Assembly (NCBI GenBank): GCA_003139695.1
Contig: PLJM01000018.1
Location: forward strand, 241,348-289,744
Direction of reading: 5' to 3'
DNA length: 48,397 bases
Source: Candidatus Dormiibacterota bacterium
GTDB taxonomy: Bacteria > Chloroflexota > Dormibacteria > Dormibacterales > Dormibacteraceae
Numbering within the stretch: the stretch's first letter is position 1; every line of letters starts with the position of its first letter. The position numbers and the translations under genes were made by a program. Below the pieces are notes generated by a model that had not been told where the DNA came from, did no database searches, and saw only the letters and a program-made list of their open reading frames with translations. Positions 37,198 to 45,584 of this stretch are shown one piece after another.

Positions 37198-38274
37198 GTG
37201 GTGATCGGAGCCGGCCAGGCGGGCCTCGCCAGCGCTTACGAGCTGGCGCGACGGGGCGTGAGTCAGGTCGTGCTGGAGGCTGGGGACCAGGTCGGAAACC
37301 AATGGCGGAACCGCTGGGACTCGCTGCGGTTGTTCACGCCTGCGCGCTTCGACGGCCTTCCGGGCTCGAAGTTCCCGGCGCCACCCGACAGCTTCCCCGA
37401 CAAGAACCAGCTGGCCGACTACCTCGAGGGCTACGGTCGTGAGCATCACCTGCCGATCCGCACCGGCGTCCGGGCACTGAGCCTGGAGCGGAGTGGCGAC
37501 GGCTATCGCCTGGAGACGTCCACGGGAACGATCGCCGCCGGCCATGTCGTCGTCGCGACCGGTTACCAGGGCCCCAAGGTCCCCGCCCTGGCTGCGGACA
37601 TCAAGCCCGAGATTCGCCAGCTTCATGCATCCGGGTACAAGAACGCGTCGCAGCTGAGCGGCGATGTGCTGGTGGTCGGCGCCGGCACGTCAGGGGTCGA
37701 GATCGCGATCGAGGCGGCACGAGCGGGTCACAAGACCGTGCTCGCCGGCCGCGGAACGGGCGCCATCCCGCCCATCTTCTATGCGTTCGAGGGAAAGTTC
37801 TTCTGGTTCTACGCCAACAAGATCGCCTCAGTGCGAACGCCCATGGGCCGTCGCATGAAACCGCTGGTCCTTCACCATGGCGCGCCCCTGATCCGGGTGA
37901 CGATGCGCGAGGCGCTTGTCGCCGGCGTCGAGCGCGCCCCAAGGGTGACAGCCGTCGACGCCGGCTTTCCCGTTTGCGATGGCGGGCGCCAGTTGCAGCC
38001 CGAGACCATCGTGTGGTGCACCGGGTTCGCTCGCGACTACTCGTGGATTCGATTCCCGGTCGCCGGCGACGACGGCTACCCGAAGCATGTCGCGGGAGTC
38101 GCCGACGGTGAGAAGGGGCTCTATTTCATGGGCCTGCCCTTCCAGACGCGCCTGGCGTCTGGACTGATCGGAGGCCAGGGTCCCGATGCCACGTTCGTCG
38201 CGGAGACGATTGCTACCCGGATCGGCGAGGCAGGGCGAATGGCCATACCAACTGCTGCCACCGCCGCCGCATGA
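37198..38274 (+). CDS. Flavin-containing monooxygenase (CzcO-like) with an amber codon near the original start
   Basis: 358 residues from GTG 37198. FAD-binding GAGQAG right at the N-terminus, NADPH-binding GAGTSG in the middle, GxxxH-like LHASGYKN motif, and a final ATGF-like VWCTGF. ATG 37171 has a good Shine-Dalgarno (AAGGGGA) and is in frame, but codon 5 is TAG (37183-37185); without it the protein would begin MGDV-x-KVDAVVIGAG as relatives do. Translation probably restarts at GTG 37198, leaving only the first strand trimmed. Cytoplasmic oxidation of a small N- or S-containing or ketone substrate is typical; substrate unknown. Confidence 0.85.
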   Translation: MVIGAGQAGLASAYELARRGVSQVVLEAGDQVGNQWRNRWDSLRLFTPARFDGLPGSKFPAPPDSFPDKNQLADYLEGYGREHHLPIRTGVRALSLERSGDGYRLETSTGTIAAGHVVVATGYQGPKVPALAADIKPEIRQLHASGYKNASQLSGDVLVVGAGTSGVEIAIEAARAGHKTVLAGRGTGAIPPIFYAFEGKFFWFYANKIASVRTPMGRRMKPLVLHHGAPLIRVTMREALVAGVERAPRVTAVDAGFPVCDGGRQLQPETIVWCTGFARDYSWIRFPVAGDDGYPKHVAGVADGEKGLYFMGLPFQTRLASGLIGGQGPDATFVAETIATRIGEAGRMAIPTAATAAA

Positions 38275-38323
38275 GAACCGCCACCGCCAGAGAAGCCGCT
38301 GCTCCTCCCCGCGCTGCCAGGCG

Positions 38324-38608
38324 TTACCGGTAGCCCCGCGCGAGCAGGTACTTTGCGCCAGCTTTGATAGCCGCGGGGTCGTCCATTGCGAAATCGAAGG
38401 CGTCGGCCAATCGGTCGGTCACATTGAATGCGAATGCGACCGCTAGGGCGTCCTTGATCTGCTGCTCTGACACGCCCGCAGCCAACACCCTACGTATGTC
38501 GTCAGCATCTACGTTGCTCTCGCGCGTTAGCTTGCCCAGCATGCGCAGCGTCGCGCGGAGGGGCTCGGTAAGAGGAGCCGTCTCCAGGTCGGCGAGGGTC
38601 GCGGACAC
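38324..38608 (-). CDS. Carboxymuconolactone decarboxylase/AhpD-like C-terminal-domain protein
   Basis: 94 residues from GTG 38608. The stretch GVSEQQIKDALAVAFAFNVTDRLADAF matches the helical end of AhpD-fold peroxidase-related proteins. The N-terminal half with the redox CxxC is absent and the protein has no cysteine, so it is not a peroxidase by the usual mechanism. It may be a shortened remnant or a non-redox family member. Convergent with the monooxygenase. Confidence 0.65.
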   Translation of the reverse strand: MSATLADLETAPLTEPLRATLRMLGKLTRESNVDADDIRRVLAAGVSEQQIKDALAVAFAFNVTDRLADAFDFAMDDPAAIKAGAKYLLARGYR

Positions 38609-38726
38609 TTTTGCACCATCCTTCGTTGCTGTGGCTCGTTGCGATCGCGTCGAGTACGACGCGGAGCGAGTAAAACATCGAGGCCATCACGACGGCAATC
38701 CGGCATCATACGGGCTGGTGGGGTGG

Positions 38727-39743
38727 GTGAATCGGCTGGCTGTCGCATGCGTAATGCTACTGCTAGCGGGCTGCGGCGGAACGACGACCGGCAGTCTGCC
38801 GACGCCAACGACCCCTACCTCGCCAGGACTCAGGGGCGACACATGGACGTGGGACGGCGCGACCTTCCACGCTGCCGGGGTTCCGGGACCGCCCGCGCGC
38901 GACCTGTCTGCGCTTGCGTTCGACGCGGCCCGCCACGTCTACGTGATGTTTGGCGGCCAGGCGAGCAGCGGATACTTCGGCGACACTTGGACGTGGAACG
39001 GCTCGGCGTGGAAGCAGATGTTGCCGGCACACAGGCCGTCACCGCGAAGGGGGTCCTCGATGGCGTTCGACCCCGTGCGGCAGGTGGTCGTGCTTTACGG
39101 GGGCCAGGCCCAGGACCAAGTTGAAGGCACCACATCGGGTGACACCTGGACCTGGGACGGCAACGACTGGACCGAGGCAGACGCCGGACCGGGAGCGCCC
39201 GACGTGCGCGATGGCTCACGGATGGTCACGGCCGGCGATCGGGTGCTGCTGTTCGGCGGGCGCCACTTCAACGTCGACTATTTCGGCGACGCGTACACCT
39301 GGGACGGCAAGCGATGGACGAAGGCCGACACCTCCCCTCGGCCTCCCGGCCGCATTGGCGCGGCAGTCGCCTGGGACCCCGTTCACTCGGCGCTCTTTGT
39401 TTTCGGCGGAGCCGGGCTCAACGCCGACGGTGGGGGCGGTGCGGCCGGTACGCCCCTCGCAGACGCGTGGTCTTTGAGTGGCCGCCGGTGGACGAGTCTG
39501 CCAGCCGCTGGACCTCCTCCGCTGGCCTTTCCGGTCGGCATGTGGAACGCCAGAGCTCAGCGGGTGATGGTCCTCTTCGGTCTGAACTGTCCCGACCCGT
39601 CGGCCGATGCGTGGGCTTGGGACGGCGCCGCGTGGACCCGACTTGCGAGGCCCGGCATTCCGGCCCGCTGGGGAGCAGCGCTCGCGCAGGACACGAATGG
39701 TGGAGCTCTATTGTTCGGCGGCTCGGACCAAAGGGGCTGCTAA
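38727..39743 (+). CDS. Kelch-repeat lipoprotein
   Basis: About 338 residues from GTG 38727, after a GGTGGGG ribosome site. Lipobox LLAGC (Cys about residue 16) predicts a lipid anchor outside the membrane. It then has four or more kelch-like blades with the pattern W-(T/D)W(D/N)G-x-x-W and LLFGG/VMFGG, forming a beta-propeller. The frame ends at LLFGGSDQRGC, in the middle of a blade where others continue to DTWTWDG, so the C-terminus may be truncated. Likely a cell-surface binding protein. Confidence 0.78.
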   Translation: MNRLAVACVMLLLAGCGGTTTGSLPTPTTPTSPGLRGDTWTWDGATFHAAGVPGPPARDLSALAFDAARHVYVMFGGQASSGYFGDTWTWNGSAWKQMLPAHRPSPRRGSSMAFDPVRQVVVLYGGQAQDQVEGTTSGDTWTWDGNDWTEADAGPGAPDVRDGSRMVTAGDRVLLFGGRHFNVDYFGDAYTWDGKRWTKADTSPRPPGRIGAAVAWDPVHSALFVFGGAGLNADGGGGAAGTPLADAWSLSGRRWTSLPAAGPPPLAFPVGMWNARAQRVMVLFGLNCPDPSADAWAWDGAAWTRLARPGIPARWGAALAQDTNGGALLFGGSDQRGC

Positions 39744-40157
39744 CAGAAGCCGCCGCGAGTTGGCGGCCTGGCCCGGGATCATGTCATGCCGGAGCTGATC
39801 ACGAATGCCGAACGGCTCTCGCAGTCACAGGCCACACTCCCAGCGCCGTGCTGATCGGTCCCAGACGAAAGGTGCACCGCGATCGTCGGATGCCCACGAG
39901 ACGTCGGCGCCGCTGCTCAGCTTGTTGAAACGTCGCGAGACGGCCGCCGATCGCGCAACTAATAGAGGACGCGCGCGAGTTCCAAACGTGAGCACTCGGA
40001 TTTTTCGCTCGGCAGCGATATGCGGTCGCGTAGGGGCCACGCCCGAGTTGCGGATTTCCGATGCTTGTGTTGTCGTCTGCGCTGGCGACAGCGGGCCATC
40101 ATCGAAATCGTCGCAATTTGAAAGCACGAAGCCGATCGGGTTCGGCGGTAGCGCAGG
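39744..40157. other. Gene-free stretch
   Basis: About 410 bp between the kelch gene and the second toxin gene. No convincing gene, hairpin or repeat of the families noted here. Confidence 0.4.
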
Positions 40158-40535
40158 TTATGGTTCGGGAAGGACCTCGCCGATCGCCCGCCGCACACTG
40201 CGAACGACTCCGTCCATCAACTTCGGGCTCAGCATGCCAACCGGACCTCGAGCCAAGAAATCTCGATCGATCGTGGTGATCTCCTCGCAGAAAATAACGC
40301 TGTTGTGGCGCAGGCCGCTCGAGCGCGCTGGCAATGGCACGCGTGTCGGGCCTACTTGACCAGCTGAGAAGACCGGGACCACGATCAGATCGTCCCGCAT
40401 CCGGTGTCTGACGTCTTCCGACAGCACCACAGCCGGACGGGGCTGATGAGGATCGTCTGGCTGGCCTGGTGTAAACACGTACCAGATCTCTCCTCGCCGA
40501 GGCGTTGGTCCGGCCGGCCGGCGTTGCCGGCTCAG
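40158..40535 (-). CDS. MazF/PemK-type toxin, pair 2, with no AUG-type start
   Basis: The standard frame from GTG 40478 gives 106 residues (FTPGQPDDPHQPRPAVVLSE and so on), but homology clearly starts earlier: the preceding in-frame codons read RRGEIWYV, the conserved MazF opening. Between the upstream in-frame TAG (40540) and this block no ATG, GTG or TTG exists; CTG 40535 overlaps the antitoxin TGA stop (CTGA) and is the only near-cognate start. So translation may use CTG through coupling, or the toxin is N-terminally truncated and perhaps inactive. C-terminal half intact. Confidence 0.82.
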   Translation of the reverse strand: MSRQRRPAGPTPRRGEIWYVFTPGQPDDPHQPRPAVVLSEDVRHRMRDDLIVVPVFSAGQVGPTRVPLPARSSGLRHNSVIFCEEITTIDRDFLARGPVGMLSPKLMDGVVRSVRRAIGEVLPEP

Positions 40536-40783
40536 GTTCTAGAGAGCCGGCGTGTTGCTGCCGTCCTTCGGATCGCCCGCCAGGTGGTCTGTTCTGAGGC
40601 GATCGTGTCCTCCGGTTGCGCGTACTGGGCTTCCATCGCGATTTCTTGCTGTCGTCCATACCACTGCTGCAGCGCCTGATCGATCACTTTGCTGCGGTCT
40701 TGGCCGGGATGGCCTTGAACAAAGCCGTCAACCGCCTCGAGGAGTTCCGGATCCAGAGTCACACTGACTTTTACGCGGCTCAT
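40532..40783 (-). CDS. Ribbon-helix-helix antitoxin, pair 2
   Basis: 83 residues from ATG 40783 (the frame continues to ATG 40807). RVKVSVTLDPELLEAVDGFV and GQDRSKVIDQALQQW form the ribbon-helix-helix motif; the tail has helical, charged sequence for toxin binding. The TGA stop overlaps the presumed CTG start of the toxin. The -10 box TATAAT at 40791-40796 lies only about 7 nt from ATG 40783, so the shorter start fits a leaderless mRNA. Confidence 0.85.
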   Translation of the reverse strand: MSRVKVSVTLDPELLEAVDGFVQGHPGQDRSKVIDQALQQWYGRQQEIAMEAQYAQPEDTIASEQTTWRAIRRTAATRRLSRT

Positions 40784-40790
40784 GCGATGG

Positions 40791-40796
40791 ATTATA
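40791..40796 (-). promoter_or_regulatory. Consensus -10 box of the second toxin-antitoxin operon
   Basis: TATAAT on the minus strand, about seven bases from ATG 40783. The spacing leaves no room for a Shine-Dalgarno and suggests transcription begins at or next to the start codon. The -35 region is weak (GACAAT about 18 bp upstream). Confidence 0.55.
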
Positions 40797-40859
40797 GCAT
40801 GTTTCATCGGATAGATTGTCGCCCACTGTCATAGGTCCGACCGTATCGTGCGCAGCGAC

Positions 40860-40900
40860 CCGCCAAGTTGACACTACTACACCAACTGCTACACATGACA
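40860..40900 (-). repeat. tRNA-Pro-half repeat, extra arm fragment
   Basis: CGCCAAGTTGACACTACTAC followed by ACCAACTGCTACACATGAC: the inner end of a repeat with a diverged arm motif, only 55 bp before the tRNA half of copy G. It suggests a second, older attachment site, now truncated, next to copy G. Confidence 0.5.
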
Positions 40901-40953
40901 GCGGACCTATCACCTTTAGAAATAGGGGCGGTGAGTAGTTCGAATTCAGAGAT

Positions 40954-41125
40954 TGGTCGGGGGCCCGGGATTTGAAGCCGGGGCCGCACGGTCCCGAAAT
41001 CTACGCGGTTACGTCCATGGAGATCGTTTTCGACGGTTTGAGTTCATTTCGAGCTCTCGGTGGTCGATTTCCAGCTAGTTTCAGCCACCAAGCTCGCCCG
41101 GATTACTACATGAACTACTACACAG
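40954..41125 (-). repeat. tRNA-Pro-half repeat, copy G (near complete)
   Basis: Minus strand 40998-40954: TTCGGGA, CCGTG, CGGCC, CCGGC-TTCAAAT-CCCGG, GCCCCCG, A, CCA (45 nt, textbook tRNA-Pro 3' half with encoded CCA). The middle holds TTTGAGTTCATTTCGAGC, and the arm motif at 41103-41125 is TACTACATGAAC then TACTACACAG. Flank beyond CCA: ATCTCTGAATTC, nearly as in copy F. Confidence 0.9.
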
Positions 41126-41375
41126 AACGTTTACTCCAGCGGACCAAGCCTCCACGAAACCTCAGTGTGCCCAGGCGGACGGCGCCCCTATGCCCCACAC
41201 GGCTCACAACATGTCCTCCTCAGCAGTCTCGATGTTCGTTGTGATGTTTGATGCCGGCCAGCCCAGGGCAGACTGCTCTTAGTCATCCCCTTGGGATGCT
41301 CACTTGCGGTGGCCGATCGCAATCTCGAACAGGCCCGTGGCTTTGTCCGGCGAAGTTCGAGAAGGGGAGTCAACG

Positions 41376-41573
41376 ATGCCTAACGGAACCATCAAGAAGC
41401 TCGTTTCCGACCGCGGCTTCGGCTTCATAGCGGCCGAGGACGGTAAGGAGTACTTCTTCCATCGCGACGCAGTCGACAACTTCGACTCGCTCAACGGTGG
41501 AGAGAAGGTCACGTTCGAGATTGAGGCGAGCCCGAAGGGCCCGCGAGCGAAGCAGGTCAGGCTCAGTCCGTAG
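41376..41573 (+). CDS. Cold-shock protein (CspA family)
   Basis: 65 residues from ATG 41376, with AAGGGGAG upstream. Both RNA-binding motifs are there: RGFGFI (RNP1, GFGFI) and EYFFHRDAV (RNP2-like). A single OB-fold RNA chaperone that binds single-stranded mRNA. The upstream 130 bp may serve as a 5' UTR, as in many csp genes. First gene after repeat G, alone on its strand. Confidence 0.93.
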   Translation: MPNGTIKKLVSDRGFGFIAAEDGKEYFFHRDAVDNFDSLNGGEKVTFEIEASPKGPRAKQVRLSP

Positions 41574-41758
41574 TCGTCACACCCCTCCGGTGCTACCGCA
41601 TTGGAGCCGCTCCTTCCCCTTGCCCCATCTCGGCGACATCTTGGTGTCCGTAAAGCCGGTGAGCCACGTCGTCGTCGGCAACCGCACATCGAAGCTAGGC
41701 GACGCCAGCGCCCACCGCACTCAGCCGGCCGGCGGGTCGCCCAGCGCGGCCGCGGACA

Positions 41759-42049
41759 CTACCGTTGGCGCACCTCCACCAGGAGTCTGATCCCGGTCCT
41801 TTCCAGCCCATCGAGGGACAAATCGATGAAGGACGGGATGCACACCAGGTCGAGGCCTGCGGACGCGACGTAACCGCGCGAGATAGCGATCGCCTTTATG
41901 GCCTGGTTGACGGCGGCAGCCCCGATCGCATGAAGTTCGACACGCCTCTGGGTCCGGATGACTCCGGCGATAGCCCCGGCTACCAAGACAGGCTTGGAGG
42001 TGGCCGCAACTTTGAGCACCTCTTTGGGCCCCCTGCCCTGGCCTGTCAT
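41759..42049 (-). CDS. Stage V sporulation protein S (SpoVS) family protein
   Basis: 96 residues; the core starts EVLKVAATSKPVLVAGAIAG and contains IGAAAVNQAIKAIAISRGYV, then DLVCIPSFID and ERTGIRLLVEVR, the usual SpoVS sequence and length (86-90 aa) with about ten extra N-terminal residues. SpoVS has an Alba-like fold and binds nucleic acid; it is required for spore coat and cortex formation in Bacillus but also occurs in non-sporulating phyla. ATG 42049; AAGGA lies about 13 nt upstream. Confidence 0.92.
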   Translation of the reverse strand: MTGQGRGPKEVLKVAATSKPVLVAGAIAGVIRTQRRVELHAIGAAAVNQAIKAIAISRGYVASAGLDLVCIPSFIDLSLDGLERTGIRLLVEVRQR

Positions 42050-42373
42050 CGTTAGAAAATCCTTGTCAAGTATGTTCTCGTCGATGCGCTGGATCGAAGT
42101 GGATCCTGGGGCCCGCCGGAGCCGGGCTTGACGAGGGGAAGGCCAGTCTAGTCCGGCGCACCCCGCGGAGTCTGGACTTGTCTATCGGGGTAGGCGCACG
42201 TCTACTTTCTGGAGACCTTCACCTATATGAGAAGGACTAGCACAAGCGTCGGGTCGCGACCGGCACGGGCGCGGTAGATCCCGCCGAGGCAGCCCGTCCG
42301 GTACGACGGGTCGACCGTGACCGTTTATGAGAAAACTTCTTAACCTAACCTTGATCGTCGATAGCCTTATGTA
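42050..42373. other. Divergent intergenic region
   Basis: About 320 bp between SpoVS and the DHFR-like gene, which should hold both promoters. A TTGACA at about 42062-42067 (minus strand) is the best single element. Nothing else recognised. Confidence 0.4.
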
Positions 42374-42922
<549 letters not shown>

Positions 42923-42972
42923 CCATCGGGCTTGTTAGCCCGAGTCGGCCGCATCATGGAGCAACTCTGCGC

Positions 42973-43731
42973 TCACACGGCGTGAATGTCCAAGGCGATT
43001 AGACCACTCGCAATCGGTGACCCGCCTAGCTCGACCAGGCCTTGGCGGACGGCCTCGATCACGGCCTGCAGCTTGGAGTGGACCTGCAACTTCTCGATCA
43101 CATGCCTCACATGCCATTCGACTGTGTGGGCGGCAATATCAAGCCGCTCGGCTATTGCAATGGTGGCGAGTCCGGCGGCGAGCAAGTTAAGAACCTCAAG
43201 CTCGCGGGGCGTGAAGAGCAGGCGCAGTTCCTGGTGCCGACGTCGATCGCTGAGTCCTTCCCTTTGGCGGGCGACGGCCTGCGCGAAGCACCCTACGGGG
43301 ATGAGTATCTCGCCAAGCGCTGCCCGGCGGATGGCTTCGACGATGTCGTCGGCCGTCGCGGACCTGGCAAGGTAGGCGACGGCGCCGGAGTCGATGGCGT
43401 CTAGCAGGATCGGCTCCGAATCATAGGCGTTGTGGAAGACGAAGACCGCTGCGGGCACGGCCGTCCGGATCAGGGCGGCCGCCGCCGGCCCGCTCATATC
43501 CGGCAGCCGGCAGTCCATCAACACAACATCGGGCCTCTCTCGCGCCGCGACCAATGCGGCTGCCGCGCCCGTCCGTGCAACACTGACAACACTCAGGTCG
43601 GCTTCGGCATCGAGGAACTTGGCGATTGCGCTGCCGAGCAGGGTGTGATCCTCTACAACCAGGACACGCACACGCCTCGATGCGACCAATGTCGAGATCC
43701 CGGCGGGATCACCTAACAGTTCCCTGGTCAA
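42973..43731 (-). CDS. NarL/FixJ-type response regulator (LuxR HTH)
   Basis: About 252 residues from TTG 43731; a longer open frame to 44127 is a shadow of the repeat-rich gene upstream and is not used. Receiver: VLVVEDHTLLGSAIA with acidic pair, phospho-Asp in VLMDCRLPDMSG; the Thr switch and Lys positions are less clear, and the Lys region reads AYLARSATAD, without the usual Lys. C-terminal LuxR HTH: LFTPRELEVLNLLAAGLATI and AHTVEWHVRHVIEKLQVHSK. The missing Lys could change phospho-signalling. No partner kinase is adjacent. Start uncertain. Confidence 0.87.
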   Translation of the reverse strand: MTRELLGDPAGISTLVASRRVRVLVVEDHTLLGSAIAKFLDAEADLSVVSVARTGAAAALVAARERPDVVLMDCRLPDMSGPAAAALIRTAVPAAVFVFHNAYDSEPILLDAIDSGAVAYLARSATADDIVEAIRRAALGEILIPVGCFAQAVARQREGLSDRRRHQELRLLFTPRELEVLNLLAAGLATIAIAERLDIAAHTVEWHVRHVIEKLQVHSKLQAVIEAVRQGLVELGGSPIASGLIALDIHAV

Positions 43732-43840
43732 TTGACATGCGGGCGCTACCTCACACTTAGCAACATTGACGCGACCCCGAGCCCGAACGTCACGACTGCC
43801 ACCGTGCATAACGTCCGGAACCGCCCTTGAGGCGGGAACC

Positions 43841-44446
43841 CTAAGGTTTGCCGACATGGCCATTACCAGATCCGGTGCCACCGTTACCCGAGTTACCACC
43901 CGCGTCGCCAGGGCTGGGATGGCTGCTGGGAGGCCCGCCCTTGGGATGGTTGCTGGGCGGTCCTCCGACGGGATGAGCGCTGGGCGGGCCACCATTGGGA
44001 TGAGCGCTGGGCGGGCCACCATTGGGATGCTGGCCCGGCGAGCTTGTCCCCTGCGTGGGCTTGTCTTGCGCGTGCTGAGATGCAAAGCTGCTGACACACT
44101 CGCCGACACCATGGCCGCCGGGCGCAAGTGCGACCTTGCACGTCTGGACCTGTTGGACCACTAGGCGCCCCCAGTTCGCTGGATTGGCGCTGCCCGTGAT
44201 GACAGCCTCGGTTGTCGCTCCCGCTGCGACGATCGCGACGACTGAGAGTGCAAGCGCGGTCACAGTCTTGGCTGAGACCATCGCGGCAAGAGCAAAGGAG
44301 ACTCTGTTTAGCGCACCGCCCTGGAGAGGGAGCACTCGGTAGCGGGATTGAGACGGCAGCGGGCTGGGTCCAGTTTCACGCGACGCGTTCTGCTGCAGCT
44401 CACGCTCAAGCCACTCGTCAAAGCCGTTTACCCCACGGGTGCCCAT
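43841..44446 (-). CDS. Single-pass membrane protein with Pro/His/Gly repeats, putative sigma-factor partner
   Basis: About 201 residues from ATG 44446. Cytoplasmic N-terminus (NGFDEWLERELQQNA), one membrane helix (about 58-82, TVTALALSVVAIVAAGATTE), a short conserved exterior segment with two Cys, then a low-complexity tail made of a nine-residue repeat of type GGPPS-x-HP-x (27-bp DNA repeat, about 43925-44040). It starts 38 bp after the ECF sigma stop on the same strand, the usual place for an anti-sigma factor, though no zinc-binding HxxxCxxC is present. Role inferred from position. Confidence 0.65.
   Translation of the reverse strand: MGTRGVNGFDEWLERELQQNASRETGPSPLPSQSRYRVLPLQGGALNRVSFALAAMVSAKTVTALALSVVAIVAAGATTEAVITGSANPANWGRLVVQQVQTCKVALAPGGHGVGECVSSFASQHAQDKPTQGTSSPGQHPNGGPPSAHPNGGPPSAHPVGGPPSNHPKGGPPSSHPSPGDAGGNSGNGGTGSGNGHVGKP
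43925..44040 (-). repeat. 27-bp coding tandem repeat (Gly-Gly-Pro-Pro-Ser tail)
   Basis: About four in-frame units of 27 bp encoding HPNGGPPSA, HPNGGPPSA, HPVGGPPSN and HPKGGPPSS. Unit number could vary by slippage. Confidence 0.8.
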
Positions 44447-44484
44447 CAGTAAAGGAGACTCGCCAGACTCGCAAAGTACCCAAC

Positions 44485-44991
44485 CTACTTTTCGATCCCA
44501 TCCCCCAACCGGGCTTGCAGACGAGCCTTGGCAGCGGCCAGGCGAGAGGCGACCGTCCGTTCTGGGATTCCGAGAGTGAGCGCAATCTCTCGGTTCGTGT
44601 AGCCGTGGAGGTGTCTGAGCACGATCGTGGCAGCTTGCTTCGGCGGCAGTGCCCGCAGTTCCCGACGCAGATCGAGATGCATTCCCTCGGTGGGATCGGG
44701 ATCGTCGCGGCGCCCCAATCGAAGAACCAGCTTGCCAACCTCTTGGAACTGTTCTCGGCGACGCTTCGTGAAGGCGACGTTCAACGCAATCCGGTGCACC
44801 CATGCCTCCGCCGGCGCGTCCTGCTTCCAGCTCTTCCATGCCCGGAAGGCACGCAGGAATGCCTCCTGCGTTGCGTCCTCGGCGGCGGGTCGGTCCTTCA
44901 GGATCATGACCAGCGTCGCAAAGATCCGCTGATAGCTCGTTCGGTATAGCTGGTCGAAGTCCTCTTTATTACCCGGGCGGTACGAGGCCAC
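44485..44991 (-). CDS. ECF-subfamily RNA polymerase sigma factor
   Basis: 168 residues. Region 2: FDQLYRTSYQRIFATLVMIL then DRPAAEDATQEAFLRAFRAW (the -10 recognition helix); region 4: LRALPPKQAATIVLRHLHGY and TNREIALTLGIPERTVASRL (-35 recognition HTH). Length is typical for ECF sigma factors. Followed by a membrane protein that may hold it inactive until an envelope signal appears. The upstream 590-bp gap with repeat H should contain its own promoter. Confidence 0.93.
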   Translation of the reverse strand: MASYRPGNKEDFDQLYRTSYQRIFATLVMILKDRPAAEDATQEAFLRAFRAWKSWKQDAPAEAWVHRIALNVAFTKRRREQFQEVGKLVLRLGRRDDPDPTEGMHLDLRRELRALPPKQAATIVLRHLHGYTNREIALTLGIPERTVASRLAAAKARLQARLGDGIEK

Positions 44992-45207
44992 AGATCGAGC
45001 TCGACTACCGACGCGGCCGCCGGCGACTCGCGGGTGCCCGGACAGACGTTCGCCGTGCTCCTACGCATGCGGTCAGATTGTTAGGGGGCGGCGCCAGTGT
45101 ATGTCGGCCCGGACCGACGAGCCTTTCTCCAATTCGGCAGAGCGTGCTGGCTGGCCACTGGCCGCCAAACGACGAGCAGCCATCTGCGATGTAGGCATTC
45201 TAATCAT
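44992..45207. other. Upstream region of the sigma operon
   Basis: About 215 bp before repeat H, without a gene. The continuing gap to 45584 is occupied by repeat H and then about 190 bp with nothing recognised. Confidence 0.4.
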
Positions 45208-45394
45208 TGGTCCAGGGCCCGGGATTTGAACCCGGAGCCTCACGGTCCCGAAATCTAGCCGGTCTCGTCCACCGAGCGCGTTTTCGAGCGGATTTGAGCT
45301 CATTTCGAGGACTCATTGGCCGATTTCCGGCCGGTTTCTGCCACCAGTCTCGCCCGGATTACTACATGAACTACTACGTGACATTGCGGTTAAC
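45208..45394 (-). repeat. tRNA-Pro-half repeat, copy H (near complete)
   Basis: Minus strand 45252-45208: TTCGGGA, CCGTG, AGGCT, CCGGG-TTCAAAT-CCCGG, GCCCTGG, A, CCA (45 nt). The middle has TTTGAGCTCATTTCGAGG and GGCCGATTTCCGGCC; the arm motif (45359-45380) is TACTACATGAAC then TACTACGTGA, followed by TTGCGGTTAAC as in copies A and B. Flank beyond CCA: ATGATTAGAAT. The rightmost copy, so predicted to be the youngest in the window. Confidence 0.9.
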
Positions 45395-45584
45395 AGTTCG
45401 ATGCGACCCGTTTCGGAAATGCCGCGCGCCGAATTTCGCCGAGTGCCGCTTAGGGCCGTCACTTGCCGCGGCGTGTCGCGAGTGTTGCTGAGAAGAAAAG
45501 GTCTCGGCTCGCTGTTCACGAATATCTGATTGGCCTCCGCGTCTGAGACCATCCCTTTGAAGGGGTAGCACGCCGTGCCCACAC

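Noticed and set aside
42973..44127. 384-residue version of the NarL-type regulator
   Set aside because: The first 130 residues are an out-of-frame reading of the GGPPS repeat tail of the upstream gene; the receiver starts only near 43700.
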